Origin: Pandoraea thiooxydans
Lineage (GTDB): Bacteria; Pseudomonadota; Gammaproteobacteria; Burkholderiales; Burkholderiaceae
Assembly (NCBI RefSeq): GCF_001931675.1
Contig: NZ_CP014839.1
Span: 2,108,001 to 2,172,000, forward strand
Length of the DNA stretch: 64,000 bases
Reading direction: 5' to 3'
Shown: positions 33,780 through 42,797 of the stretch, one piece after another
Layout: each line of letters opens with the position of its first letter
How positions within the stretch are numbered: the first letter of the stretch is position 1
Translations under genes and position numbers: made by a program
The notes under the pieces: generated by a model
What the model was told of the DNA's origin: nothing
The model's database searches: none
What the model saw: the letters and a program-made list of their open reading frames with translations, nothing else

Positions 33780-34439
33780 ATGAAAAATTCATTGCAATAC
33801 CGGCTGATCAGCTGGATCGCCGGCTGTATTTTAGCGATCGGGGCGATTGCGGGCTTTTTCTCCTTTTTCGGCGCATTCCAGCAAGCCTACCGGTTTCAGG
33901 ACGAACAACTCATTCAGGTCGCGCGCCTGATCAACTCGAACCGGCTGGCGCTCGCCGATGCCGGCGTGCTTTCCAGCCCCGGCGCAAATGGCGATTCGCC
34001 ATTGATCGTACAGCTGCTCGGCAACCCTCAATACCGCGGCAATCTGCCGCTGCCTCGCAATCTGGCCAACGGCTTCCAGACGGTCGACATCGCGGGACAT
34101 TCGTGGCGCCTGTACGTCAAGCAACTCAATTCCGGCGACCGGGTCGCCGTCGGGCAACGCACCGAGGGACGAACCCAGATCGCACGGGCCAGCGGCTTGC
34201 GCACCCTCATGCCGTTTGGCATTTTGCTGCCGGTTCTGATCGGCTTGGTCGTACTCGCCGTGCGAAAGACGCTGGGATCGGTCGATCGACTGACCTCCGA
34301 ACTCGACGCGCGCAGCGAATCTGACCTGCGCCCGCTCGACATCGCCGCCGCGCCTCATGAAATCAAACCATTTCTACTGTCGATCAATCGCTTGCTGCAG
34401 CGCCTGGGGCGCGCGCCGACGCAATCCCTTCACCGGTAG
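33780..34439 (+). pseudogene. Truncated sensor histidine kinase (no kinase core)
   Basis: A QseC/PmrB-like sensor that stops after its signalling linker. From ATG 33780 it encodes 219 residues: TM1 (about 10-32), a periplasmic 2CSK_N-type sensor (33-150), TM2 (LMPFGILLPVLIGLVVLAV) and a HAMP-like segment ending IKPFLLSINRLLQRLGRA. In intact relatives that region leads straight into the phospho-accepting HisKA helix. Here the sequence ends APTQSLHR and the next gene (iorB) begins 20 bp later on the other strand. No response regulator is adjacent. It could be a dead gene or a free-standing sensor fragment. Confidence 0.72.
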
Positions 34440-34458
34440 TCCCCTGGCGCCCGGCGAC

Positions 34459-36702
34459 TCAGGTCAACTTGAGCGGTGTCGCGCGCTGGCGCACACCAGT
34501 CAGGCGAAATAGAGCGTTGGCTACGGCGGGCGCGACCGACGGACTCGACAACTCCCCCACGCCGCCAGGCTTGGCGACGTCGCCTTGGATGAGCACGATA
34601 TCGATCTCTGGCATCGCATCCATGCGCATCACCCGATAAGTGTCGAAATTGCCCTGCCGCACACGCCCGCCCTCGATATCGACGCGGTCGAGCAGCGCGT
34701 GCCCCAACCCCCACATCAATCCGCCGTAGATCTGTTCCTCTACTCCGGCGGGCGAGACCATCAGCCCGCAATCGACCACGCAAGTCAGCCGCTGCACCAA
34801 GACGGCCCCGTTCGCGCCGTCGCCCTGCCGTTGCACGCGTGCGACCACCGCCACATAGCTGCCATAAGCCTGGTTCGTCGCCAATCCCAGTGCAGTGCCC
34901 TCGGGCAGCTGCTGCGCCCAGCCGGCGCGCTCGGCCGCCTGCCGCAGCACTTCCACGTGGCGCGGCCGGCCATGCATATGGGCGAGCCGATACGCCAGCG
35001 GATCGATACCCGCGGCATGGGCGAGTTCGTCGATAAAGCTCTCGAGTGCAAACACATTGGGAATAAAACTGACCGCCCGATACCAGCCGGTCGGCACGCC
35101 CGTCTCGTGCCGCACCCAGGCAAGATCGAGGTTGGGGGCACGATAAGCGAAGTCCCACTTGGAAATCGCTTCGGTCGTGCTGTAGTCCATTTTGTCGGGG
35201 CGTTCGGTGTAACCCGGCTCCCATTGCTCCGGCGACGCGGGGCAGACCGCGCGCAGTTGCAGCGCATCGAGCTGACCGTCGCTGCCGAGCGCGCCGCGCA
35301 ACTTGTGGTAGGTCGCCGCGTGGTAATAAAGCGCGCGCATTTCATCTTCGCGGCTATGCATCAGCTTGATGGGGCGGCCGGTCGCCTTCGCCAGATAAAC
35401 CACCTCATAAAGCCAGTACTTCGACTCGTGCGCGCCGAAGCTGCCGCCCGAGACCATGTCGTGCAGCACCACGCGTTCGGCCGGGATGCCGGTTACCACC
35501 CGAGCCGCTTCGCGGGCGGTCGAGGGTACCTGCAAGCCGCCCCAGAACGTGACCGTGCCGTCCTTGACCTGTGCGCTCACGCAGATCGGCTCGAGCGGAT
35601 TCTGGGCTTTGTATGGCATCACGTATTCCGCCTCGATCAGACGCCCAGTCTTGCGCAGCGCGGTTGCGGTATCCCCTTGCGACACCGTGCTCACCGGCGC
35701 GGCAGCGGGACTGCCCAGGAATTGCGCCTGCCGGCGCGGCAGTGCGGCGCTGTCGAAGTGCGCGAACGCACCGTCGTCCCACGTAATTTTCAGGCGCTGG
35801 CGAGCGCTTTGCGCCGCCCAGTACGTGTCAGCCAACACCGCAACGCCCTCCTGGTTTCCACCAAGCACCGACGCGGGTGCGGCCGGTATTTTCAGCACCT
35901 GCCGCACGCCCGGCACGGCAAGCGCGGCGCTCGCATCGATCGCCCTCACCCGTGCGTCGATCACCGGCGCATGTTCGACCACTGCCACCAGCATGTCAGG
36001 CAGCTCGACATCGATGCTATAACGAAAGCGTCCGGTCGATTTCTCAAAGACGCCGCGCTTTTTCATCAGATGTCCGATGTATTTGAAATCCGCCGGGCGC
36101 TTGAGCGTGACTTTATCGGGCACCGGCAAACGGGCCGCCTGTTCGGCAAGCTCGCCATAGCTGGCGCTGCGCCCGCTCGAGGCGTGCAGCACGCGGCCAT
36201 TGTCGGTAGTGCATGCCTGCGCGGCGACGCCCCAGCGCTTTGCCGCCGCGGCGACGAGCATGGCACGGGCGGTGGCTCCGGCATGGCGCAGGCGTGTGTA
36301 CTCAAGCGAAACGCTGGTACTGCCGCCAGTCGAGAACACATGCCAGAGCGGATGAATGTACGCGATGAAAAATGGATTTTCCGGTGTGATGACGTCCACT
36401 CTGAACGGGTCGACGTCGAGCTCTTCAGCGACCACTGCCGGCAATGCCGTATGCGTGCCGGTACCGGAGTCGTGCTTGGCCACCACCAGCTTGATGGTGT
36501 CGTCGGGAAAAACGCGCACCCAGGCATTCGGCTCGAAGGCCGAGGGATCCGCCTGCGCAGGTTCAGCCGCGCCGCTGGTGGCCACGGCGTCGCACCAGCG
36601 GAATCCGACCGCCAGGCCGGCCCCCAGCGCCGCGCCGGATTTGAGAAACGCTCGTCGGGCAGCGCTTGGGCTTTGCGGGTTGCCGGTATCGTCGTATCGC
36701 AT
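34459..36702 (-). CDS. iorB: Molybdenum hydroxylase large subunit (isoquinoline 1-oxidoreductase beta-like)
   Basis: A 747-residue xanthine dehydrogenase-family molybdopterin subunit of the IorB type, which is membrane-linked or periplasmic. The N-terminus has a twin-arginine signal (RRAFLKSGAALGAG, about 16-30). Typical cofactor segments are GTGTHTALPAVVAEEL, FSTGGSTSVSLEY, GGSFGAHESKYW and EQIYGGLMWGLGHAL. It pairs with the small iron-sulfur subunit immediately upstream, two bases away. IorAB enzymes oxidise N-heterocycles or aldehydes. The substrate here cannot be told. Confidence 0.87.
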   Translation of the reverse strand: MRYDDTGNPQSPSAARRAFLKSGAALGAGLAVGFRWCDAVATSGAAEPAQADPSAFEPNAWVRVFPDDTIKLVVAKHDSGTGTHTALPAVVAEELDVDPFRVDVITPENPFFIAYIHPLWHVFSTGGSTSVSLEYTRLRHAGATARAMLVAAAAKRWGVAAQACTTDNGRVLHASSGRSASYGELAEQAARLPVPDKVTLKRPADFKYIGHLMKKRGVFEKSTGRFRYSIDVELPDMLVAVVEHAPVIDARVRAIDASAALAVPGVRQVLKIPAAPASVLGGNQEGVAVLADTYWAAQSARQRLKITWDDGAFAHFDSAALPRRQAQFLGSPAAAPVSTVSQGDTATALRKTGRLIEAEYVMPYKAQNPLEPICVSAQVKDGTVTFWGGLQVPSTAREAARVVTGIPAERVVLHDMVSGGSFGAHESKYWLYEVVYLAKATGRPIKLMHSREDEMRALYYHAATYHKLRGALGSDGQLDALQLRAVCPASPEQWEPGYTERPDKMDYSTTEAISKWDFAYRAPNLDLAWVRHETGVPTGWYRAVSFIPNVFALESFIDELAHAAGIDPLAYRLAHMHGRPRHVEVLRQAAERAGWAQQLPEGTALGLATNQAYGSYVAVVARVQRQGDGANGAVLVQRLTCVVDCGLMVSPAGVEEQIYGGLMWGLGHALLDRVDIEGGRVRQGNFDTYRVMRMDAMPEIDIVLIQGDVAKPGGVGELSSPSVAPAVANALFRLTGVRQRATPLKLT

Positions 36703-36703
36703 A

Positions 36704-37186
36704 TCAGTCCCCCTGCTTCGCCGTGGCGTCGGCCGATATTTGCGCGGCGTGATGAATTGCGCGGCGAATGCGGCCGTAGGTGCCGCAACGGCAGATGTTG
36801 CCGCTCATCGCCGCGTCGATGTCGGCATCCGTGGGATGCGGATTTTGCGCGAGCAATGCCGCGGCCGACATCAATTGCCCCGATTGGCAATAGCCGCATT
36901 GCGGCACGTCCAATTCGACCCAGGCCCGCTGCAGCGGATGGCTGCCGTCGGGCGACAGTCCTTCGATGGTCGTGATGCGATGCCCCGCTACGGCCGCCAG
37001 CGGCAGTTGGCAGGCTCGCGCCGGCTGGCCGTCTAAATGCACGGTACAGGCGCCGCAGAAGCCGCCGCCGCAACCAAACTTGACGCCCTTGAATTTCAGA
37101 TGATCGCGCAACACCCAAAGCAAAGGTGTGTCCGGCGAGACGTCGCCGACGATGCGCATTTGGCCGTTGACCTGGAATTTGAACAT
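36704..37186 (-). CDS. iorA: (2Fe-2S) small subunit of molybdenum hydroxylase (IorA-like)
   Basis: A 160-residue small subunit with two [2Fe-2S] clusters. The N-terminal plant-type cluster is in [17 protein letters not shown], and the C-terminal four-helix cluster has [10 protein letters not shown] and CRCGTY. It passes electrons from the molybdenum site of the large subunit to an acceptor. The ATG at 37186 is preceded by AGGAGA. A longer frame to 37240 lacks that. It is transcribed divergently from the LysR regulator at 37340, which is its probable controller. Confidence 0.9.
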   Translation of the reverse strand: MFKFQVNGQMRIVGDVSPDTPLLWVLRDHLKFKGVKFGCGGGFCGACTVHLDGQPARACQLPLAAVAGHRITTIEGLSPDGSHPLQRAWVELDVPQCGYCQSGQLMSAAALLAQNPHPTDADIDAAMSGNICRCGTYGRIRRAIHHAAQISADATAKQGD

Positions 37187-37320
37187 GCTGTCTCCTGGCG
37201 CGTCGGCGCGCCGCGCACCTGTTGGTGCATCGCGCCGCACGCTCGTTGTACTACGTATCGGTTTGCGCCATTATGTGAACGAACCGCGACGGCGGCCAGG
37301 CAGAATTTCTGAGACAGCCA

Positions 37321-37335
37321 GTTAGCCAGGCTAAC
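37321..37335. promoter_or_regulatory. Perfect inverted repeat before LysR gene
   Basis: GTTAGCCAGGCTAAC has 7-bp perfect arms and contains TTAGCCAGGCTAA, a T-N11-A pattern. It lies four bases before the regulator ATG and 135 bp before iorA. Confidence 0.5.
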
Positions 37336-37339
37336 ACCC

Positions 37340-38230
37340 ATGCACAAACGCTATCCTTCGCTCCAGGCCATGCAGGCCTTTCTCCAGGCCGCCGGCACCG
37401 GCAGTTTCACGGCAGCGGCCAAACGCCTGGATTTGACGCACGGCGCGATCAGCCAGCAGATTCGCACGCTCGAGGATCATGTCGGACAGGCCCTGTTCGC
37501 ACGACACGGCGGGCGCGTTCAGTTGACCGATGCCGGCCAGTTGTTCGCCAGCGGGCTGGCCGAGGGCTTTGCGCAGATCGACCGCTCGCTGGCCGCGATC
37601 AAGCAACCGCGCGTGCCGCGCCAGTTGCTGCTCGACGTCGATCCGGAGTTGTCGCAGAGTTGGTTGATTCCGCGCCTCTACGTGCTCGCCCGCGCGCTAC
37701 CCGATCATCAGATCGTGATCAGCTCGGCTTCGCGCGCGCTTGGCCTGGATACCCTGCGTTTCGATTTGGCGCTTCGCTATGGTTATGGCGAATGGGGCGA
37801 CTTCCCCAGCGTGCAGCTGTGCGACGACCAGGTGCTGGCCGTCGGCGCTCCAGCGCTGCTGCGGGCGCACCGCGTAACGCCGGATCTGACGCCCGAGAAA
37901 TTGATGGCGCTGCCGTTGCTCAATTACACCAAGCGCTCATGGGTGCTGTGGCTGGAGGCGGCCGGGTTGCTTCCGGTGGAGCCGCCCGCGCAGGCGGTAT
38001 TCGACGATGCGGCAAATCTGATGGCGGCCGCCGCGCAGGGCCTCGGCGTGTGCCTGGTGCGGCGCCTGCTGGCCGCCGACGCGCTGGCCGACGGCCGCCT
38101 GGTGCAGCTCACACAGGTGACGATTCCGACGCGCTACAACTGCTACGTGATTTGGCCACAGGACCGGGCCGACAAGGTCGAACCGGCCGTGCGCGCGTTA
38201 CGCGAGGCCGCCGCCAGCACGCTGATGTAA
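37340..38230 (+). CDS. LysR-family transcriptional regulator (GcvA-like), divergent from iorAB
   Basis: A 296-residue LTTR. The N-terminal helix-turn-helix covers about 8-67 (FLQAAGTGSFTAAAKRLDLT, HGAISQQIRTLEDHVGQALF), followed by the co-inducer domain (90-290). The effector domain most resembles the GcvA subgroup (LALRYGYGEWGD). It is divergently oriented from iorAB with a 153-bp spacer carrying a perfect palindrome. That arrangement suggests autoregulation and control of the molybdenum hydroxylase. Confidence 0.86.
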   Translation: MHKRYPSLQAMQAFLQAAGTGSFTAAAKRLDLTHGAISQQIRTLEDHVGQALFARHGGRVQLTDAGQLFASGLAEGFAQIDRSLAAIKQPRVPRQLLLDVDPELSQSWLIPRLYVLARALPDHQIVISSASRALGLDTLRFDLALRYGYGEWGDFPSVQLCDDQVLAVGAPALLRAHRVTPDLTPEKLMALPLLNYTKRSWVLWLEAAGLLPVEPPAQAVFDDAANLMAAAAQGLGVCLVRRLLAADALADGRLVQLTQVTIPTRYNCYVIWPQDRADKVEPAVRALREAAASTLM

Positions 38231-38283
38231 CGGCCTCGATTGCGTTGAAGCGGAGTTGCTCGACGATCGCGCCAGGCCGGCGT

Positions 38284-39054
38284 TCAGCCGACGAACGCTT
38301 TTTCGACGACGTAGTGTCCGGGTGACGCGTTGTGGCCTTCGACGAAACCCATGCTCTCGAGCAGATGGCGCGTGTCCTTGAGCATCTCCGGACTGCCGCA
38401 CAGCATCATGCGGTCGCGTTCGATATCGAACGGCGGCAACCCGACGTCCTCGAACAGCTTGCCGCTGCGGATCAGCTCGGTGATGCGCCCCTGGTTTTCG
38501 AATGTCTCGCGCGTGACGGTCGGGTAGTAGATCAGTTTTTCGCGCACCAGCTCGCCCAGGTATTCATGGCTCGGCAATTCTTCGGCGATCATTTCCCGAT
38601 AGGCCAGCTCGTCGACGTAACGGCAGGTGTGCGTGAGCACCACGTGCTCGTACCGTTCGTAGACTTCCGGGTCCTTGATGATGCTCATGAACGGCGCCAG
38701 GCCAGTGCCTGTGCTCAGCAAATAAAGGTTCTTGCCCGGCAGCAGATTATCGACGATCAGCGTGCCGGTCGGCTTGCGTCCGACGTAGACTTGATCGCCC
38801 ACCTTCAGGTGCTGCAAACGCGAAGTCAGCGGCCCGTTCTGCACCTTGATACTGAGAAATTCCAGCGTTTCCTCGTAATTGGCGCTTGCCATGCTATAGG
38901 CGCGCAGCAGCGGCTTGCCCTCGACTTCGAGGCCGATCATGGTGAACTGGCCGTTGGTAAAGCGAAAGGAGTCGTCGCGCGTGGTCTTGAAGCTAAAAAG
39001 CGTGTCGGTCCAGTGGTGGACTTCGAGCACGGTTTGCTGATTCAGTTGGCTCAT
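38284..39054 (-). CDS. fpr: Ferredoxin--NADP reductase
   Basis: A 256-residue FAD enzyme of the bacterial Fpr type, exchanging electrons between NADPH and ferredoxin or flavodoxin. FAD-binding LLRAYSMASANYEE and NADP-binding LLSTGTGLAPFMSI are present, followed by HTCRYVDELAY and MLCGSPEML. The C-terminus VVEKAFVG is characteristic of the subclass. The ATG at 39054 (MSQLNQQTVLEVHHW) is preferred over the TTG nine bases earlier. A Fur-like site lies about 80 bp upstream. Confidence 0.92.
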   Translation of the reverse strand: MSQLNQQTVLEVHHWTDTLFSFKTTRDDSFRFTNGQFTMIGLEVEGKPLLRAYSMASANYEETLEFLSIKVQNGPLTSRLQHLKVGDQVYVGRKPTGTLIVDNLLPGKNLYLLSTGTGLAPFMSIIKDPEVYERYEHVVLTHTCRYVDELAYREMIAEELPSHEYLGELVREKLIYYPTVTRETFENQGRITELIRSGKLFEDVGLPPFDIERDRMMLCGSPEMLKDTRHLLESMGFVEGHNASPGHYVVEKAFVG

Positions 39055-39130
39055 GGAATTCAATCAAATTTAGGGGCGCCGCCAGCGTTTTCGAGCGCTC
39101 CCGGCACGGAATCCCGCTATTTTACCTCGG

Positions 39131-39145
39131 ATGAGAATGATTTTC
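39131..39145. promoter_or_regulatory. Candidate Fur-like site upstream of fpr
   Basis: ATGAGAATGATTTTC at 39131-39145 matches the usual core ATGAGAATGATT of Fur boxes. It is located 77 bp before the fpr start. Fur control is inferred. Confidence 0.4.
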
Positions 39146-39160
39146 TTTTGGCCGATATCC

Positions 39161-39188
39161 CGCCGGCTTGACTTTCGTCAAGCCGGCG
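39161..39188. terminator. Perfect 12-bp hairpin between fpr and phosphodiesterase gene
   Basis: CGCCGGCTTGAC-TTTC-GTCAAGCCGGCG forms a perfect stem of 12 pairs. On the minus strand the loop is GAAA, a GNRA tetraloop. It lies 44 bp after the phosphodiesterase stop. There is no T run directly after it, so it is either a Rho-assisted terminator or an mRNA end stabiliser. Confidence 0.5.
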
Positions 39189-39232
39189 CCGTGCTCAAGC
39201 GCCACAGCGGGCGCGTCTGGCCGCGCAATCCG

Positions 39233-40060
39233 TTACGGGATCAGTTTCCCGTCAGCGTCGTGGAACGGGTATGGTCCCTCGTAGGCGTCGCAAAACCCGG
39301 CATGGGTGACCAGTCCGGTATCCGCCTGCCACCAATGCAGCTGGTAACTGGGCGGCTCCATCATGAAGGCCGAGGGGGCGTCCGGGCGCAGATCGAGTGC
39401 CACCTGATGGGCGGGCGACGGGCACGTGGAGGCAATCGTGCCGGCAAAGCGCGCGTGGATCGGCCGGTGCAGGTGCCCGCACAGGATCCGTTCGACGTTC
39501 GAATGCCTTTGCACGATTTCCCGCAGGCGGTCGAGATCGGGTGAGCTCATGCCGATCTCGTCCATGTGACCGATGCCGGTCGGGAACGGCGGGTGGTGCA
39601 TGGTGATGACCACCGGACGGCCGCCGGCCATCGCCAGTTGGTCGGACAGCCAGTCCAGGCGGCGTTCGCACAAGCGGCCGCCCGGATTGGGATAATCCTG
39701 CGTATCGAGCGAAATCAGGCGCAACGGGCCGAGGTCGACCGCATACTGCACGAACTCCGCGTTCTGCCTGAGGTACGTATGTTCGGGGAACGCCGCGCGC
39801 AGTGCAGCGCGACTATCGTGATTGCCCGCGCACAGGTAATAGGGAATTTGCAAGTCACCGAGCAATGCACGCAAGTGGGCATACTCGAGCGGATCGCCGC
39901 TGTCGACCAGATCGCCGGTCATGACGACGGCATCGGGGCGCGGCCATAGTTGATTCAGATGCGTCACGGCGCGCCGCAGATACGCCGCGGTATCGACGCG
40001 CTGATAGGCCCGCTCGCCGGGCCGCTTGATGTGCATATCGGAAATTTGGCAGAGAATCAT
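39233..40060 (-). CDS. Metallophosphoesterase (cyclic-nucleotide/glycerophosphodiester phosphodiesterase type)
   Basis: A 275-residue calcineurin-like phosphoesterase of the Icc/GpdQ class. Metal-site motifs are complete: SDMHI (Asp8, His10), GDLVDSGDP, GNHDSR, TMHHPP and GHLHRP. It is the final gene of the LacI-ABC importer operon and likely hydrolyses a phosphodiester brought in by that importer, glycerophosphodiesters being one candidate. The exact substrate is not visible. The start at 40060 (MILCQISDMHI) places the first motif at the expected position. Confidence 0.83.
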   Translation of the reverse strand: MILCQISDMHIKRPGERAYQRVDTAAYLRRAVTHLNQLWPRPDAVVMTGDLVDSGDPLEYAHLRALLGDLQIPYYLCAGNHDSRAALRAAFPEHTYLRQNAEFVQYAVDLGPLRLISLDTQDYPNPGGRLCERRLDWLSDQLAMAGGRPVVITMHHPPFPTGIGHMDEIGMSSPDLDRLREIVQRHSNVERILCGHLHRPIHARFAGTIASTCPSPAHQVALDLRPDAPSAFMMEPPSYQLHWWQADTGLVTHAGFCDAYEGPYPFHDADGKLIP

Positions 40061-40082
40061 CGCCGCTCCTGCTGCTCCTGCT

Positions 40083-41120
40083 TCATGACAACGGCATTAC
40101 CACCGTTGACGCCAATGTAACACCGACGCGCGCACCAGGCGCGAGCTCCGCGCGCCCGGGCGCGTCGGCCAGCACCGGTGCATCGCCAAGGCCCGACAGG
40201 GTCAGGCGCGTGCGCTCGCCAAGGAATACCGCACTCTCTACCCGACCGACGAGCAGTGCGCCATCGGTCGCACCGATTACCGCATCTTCCGGGCGGAAAT
40301 AAATCTCCCGCCATGCCGGATTGCCCTGCGGCAGCGGCATGCGTCCGCCAGCGCAGATGAAGTGTCCATCGCGCCACTCGCCATTGACACGGTTCATGGT
40401 GCCGATGAACTGCGCCACCGTCGGATTGGCCGGATGATAGTAAATCTCGCGCGGCGTGCCGATCTGCTCGATGCGCCCCGCGCTCATCACGACGATGCGG
40501 TCGCCCAGCGCCATTGCTTCGGCCTGGTCATGCGTGACATAGACCGTGGTAATGCCGAGTCCGCGCAGCAAGGTATTCATCTCGGCGCGCAGCAAATCGC
40601 GCAGCTTGGCGTCGAGCGCGGTCAACGGTTCGTCGAGCAGCAACACCCGCGGCTGCGGTGCGAGCGCGCGCGCCAGCGCCACGCGCTGCCGCTGGCCGCC
40701 CGAGAGTTGGGTGATCGCCTTGTCGGCATGCGCTTCCAGCCGCATCAGCGTGAGCATCTCGTCGACACGCTGACGCAGTTGCGCGGCGGGCATCTTCTTC
40801 ACGCGCAGGCCATAGCCGATGTTGCCGCGCACCGTCATGTTCGGAAACAGCGCGTAGCTCTGAAACACCATGCCGACTTGCCGCTTTTCGATCGGCTGAC
40901 GCGTCACGTCGTCATCGCCGAACAGCACTTGCCCGCCCGCATCGGGCTGCTCGAGTCCCGCGATCAGGCGCAGCGTGGTGGTCTTGCCGCACCCGGACGG
41001 CCCGAGCAGCACGAGGGTCTCGCCAGCGGCAATAGTCAGGTCGACGGGGTCCATCACGCGATGCGCGCCAAAGGTCTTGCCGCATTGCACCAGGCGAATC
41101 GGTACCGGCTGTAGTTTCAT
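40083..41120 (-). CDS. ABC importer ATP-binding protein
   Basis: A 345-residue ATPase of the MalK/PotA-like group. Walker A GPSGCGKTTTLRL, Q-loop VGMVFQSYALFP, signature LSGGQRQRVALARAL and Walker B VLLLDEPLTALD are intact. A TOBE domain occupies the last third. The ATG at 41120 overlaps the stop of the permease gene by one base (TGATG). A TTG one codon upstream is unnecessary. It is paired with two separate permease genes and a binding protein upstream. Confidence 0.9.
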   Translation of the reverse strand: MKLQPVPIRLVQCGKTFGAHRVMDPVDLTIAAGETLVLLGPSGCGKTTTLRLIAGLEQPDAGGQVLFGDDDVTRQPIEKRQVGMVFQSYALFPNMTVRGNIGYGLRVKKMPAAQLRQRVDEMLTLMRLEAHADKAITQLSGGQRQRVALARALAPQPRVLLLDEPLTALDAKLRDLLRAEMNTLLRGLGITTVYVTHDQAEAMALGDRIVVMSAGRIEQIGTPREIYYHPANPTVAQFIGTMNRVNGEWRDGHFICAGGRMPLPQGNPAWREIYFRPEDAVIGATDGALLVGRVESAVFLGERTRLTLSGLGDAPVLADAPGRAELAPGARVGVTLASTVVMPLS

Positions 41121-41938
41121 CAAGGCTCTCGCAAAGTGGAGGCGGACGGGCGCCGCGAACGTTCGAGGCCGCTGGCGCCGAACAGCTGCAGCAGCACAAG
41201 CAACGGAATGATCATCAGGAAAAAGACCACGGTGTAGGCGCTGCCCACTTCCAGGCGCATCGATGCGTAAGCATCGGCCAGCCCGACCGGCAGGGTCTTG
41301 TCGGTGGGCGTGTGCAGCATCCAGGTCAAGTTGAATTCACCGATCGACAGCGTGACCACAGTGAGCGCGCCGGCCAGTATGCCGGGTCGCACATTGGGCA
41401 GCACCACGGTAAAAAAGCGGCGCAGGAAACCGGCGCCCAGGCTGGCCGCGCCCTCCTCCAGCGTCTTCAGGTCGACGCTGGCGCACACGGCGCTCACCGC
41501 GCGTACCATGAAGGGCAGCGTGAACACCACGTGCCCCACCACAATGAACCACGGACTGACGCGAAATGCGGTCAGGCCGCCATAGACCACCAGCAGCGCC
41601 AGCGCGCTGGCCAGCCCCGGCACCGCGACCGGCAACACCAGCAGTTCTTCGAACAGGCGCGAGACGCGCCCAGGCGCGCGCGCCAGCACATAACCGGCCG
41701 GCACGCCCACCAGCAAGGTAATCGCGAGCGTGGCGCCGGCAACGTAAAACGACAGCAGAATCGCATCGTGGTACATGCCCCACACCTGCACCAGCCAGCG
41801 CAACGTCAGGCCGCTGGCCACACCACGGAAATAATTGACCGACAGGCCGGCCATGACAGACATGATCACCGGCACTACCAGAAACAGGCTCAGCAACAGC
41901 GTGACGGTCATCTGGCCGGCAAATAGTAAGCGTCTCAT
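41120..41938 (-). CDS. ABC importer permease 2
   Basis: A 272-residue inner membrane permease with about six helices. The ATPase-contact EAA loop reads EEGAASLGAGFLRRFFTVVL. The start is ATG 41938 (MRRLLFAGQM) after a short gap of 10 bp from permease 1. The longer frame to 41977 overlaps permease 1. It is similar in layout to phosphonate, spermidine or iron-type importers with two different permeases. Confidence 0.88.
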   Translation of the reverse strand: MRRLLFAGQMTVTLLLSLFLVVPVIMSVMAGLSVNYFRGVASGLTLRWLVQVWGMYHDAILLSFYVAGATLAITLLVGVPAGYVLARAPGRVSRLFEELLVLPVAVPGLASALALLVVYGGLTAFRVSPWFIVVGHVVFTLPFMVRAVSAVCASVDLKTLEEGAASLGAGFLRRFFTVVLPNVRPGILAGALTVVTLSIGEFNLTWMLHTPTDKTLPVGLADAYASMRLEVGSAYTVVFFLMIIPLLVLLQLFGASGLERSRRPSASTLREP

Positions 41939-41948
41939 GCCAGCCTCC

Positions 41949-42785
41949 TCAAGCTGCCGCGCCGGTGGCCTGGCCACCCAGGCTACGAGCGATTGCCAGT
42001 ACCACCCAGGTGACGATCCCCAGGATCACGCTCAGGCCGGCGGCCGTCACAAAGTTCGCGTTGAGGGTGAATTCGGTATAGATGGTCATGGGCAGCACGT
42101 CGATGTCGGTGGCCAGCGTAAAGGCCGTGCCGAATGCGCCCATGGCGGTGGCGAAACACACCGCGCCCGAGGCGATCAGGCCCGGCGTGAGCGCAGGCAG
42201 CACGACGTCGCGCGTAATCTGCCAGACCGACGCCCCGAGCGAGCGGGCCGCCTCTTCCAGCGCGGGATCGAGCTTCTCGGCCGCCGCCATGATCGTCAGG
42301 ATCACGCGCGGCACCGAAAAATAAAGATATCCGATGAACAGGCCGGTCATCGAATAGGCAAATACCGTCCGGTGTCCGACCAGCGCTTGCGTGATGCTGC
42401 CGATCAGGCCCTGCCGGCCCGCCAGCATGATGACCATGAAACCGACCACGACGCCCGGGAAGGCGAGCGGAAAGGTCAACATGGACACCAGCAGGCGGCG
42501 CCCGGGAAACCGATGCCGGGTGAGCATCAACCCCGCGATGAGCGACAGCACCAGGGCCACGGCCGTCACCCCGAGCGACAACGCGACCGTGGCCAGCAAG
42601 CTTTGCAGGTATCGCGGATCGCTCAGCAACGCCCGGTAGGTGACAAGCCAATTGGTGCCGCCGCTGAGCCTCACCAGCGAGACCATCGGCAGCAGCCAGA
42701 AGGCGAGAAACACTGCCAGTCCTGGCGCGAGCAGCGCGGTGCGCCACGGCACCGGCAAGGTCGCATCGCGTGTCATCGGTTTCAT
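41949..42785 (-). CDS. ABC importer permease 1
   Basis: A 278-residue permease with six predicted helices and the EAA loop EEAARSLGASVWQITRDVVL. The segment YTEFTLNANFVTAAGLSVIL is near the C-terminus. It follows the binding protein gene by 12 bp in the same direction. It pairs with permease 2 to make the heterodimeric channel. Confidence 0.88.
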   Translation of the reverse strand: MKPMTRDATLPVPWRTALLAPGLAVFLAFWLLPMVSLVRLSGGTNWLVTYRALLSDPRYLQSLLATVALSLGVTAVALVLSLIAGLMLTRHRFPGRRLLVSMLTFPLAFPGVVVGFMVIMLAGRQGLIGSITQALVGHRTVFAYSMTGLFIGYLYFSVPRVILTIMAAAEKLDPALEEAARSLGASVWQITRDVVLPALTPGLIASGAVCFATAMGAFGTAFTLATDIDVLPMTIYTEFTLNANFVTAAGLSVILGIVTWVVLAIARSLGGQATGAAA

Positions 42786-42797
42786 GGTTGCGTTATC

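Noticed and set aside
34585-36975. 796-codon plus-strand open frame antisense to iorB and iorA
   Set aside because: The opposite strand has the Tat signal, Mo-binding and Fe-S motifs; this frame has none.
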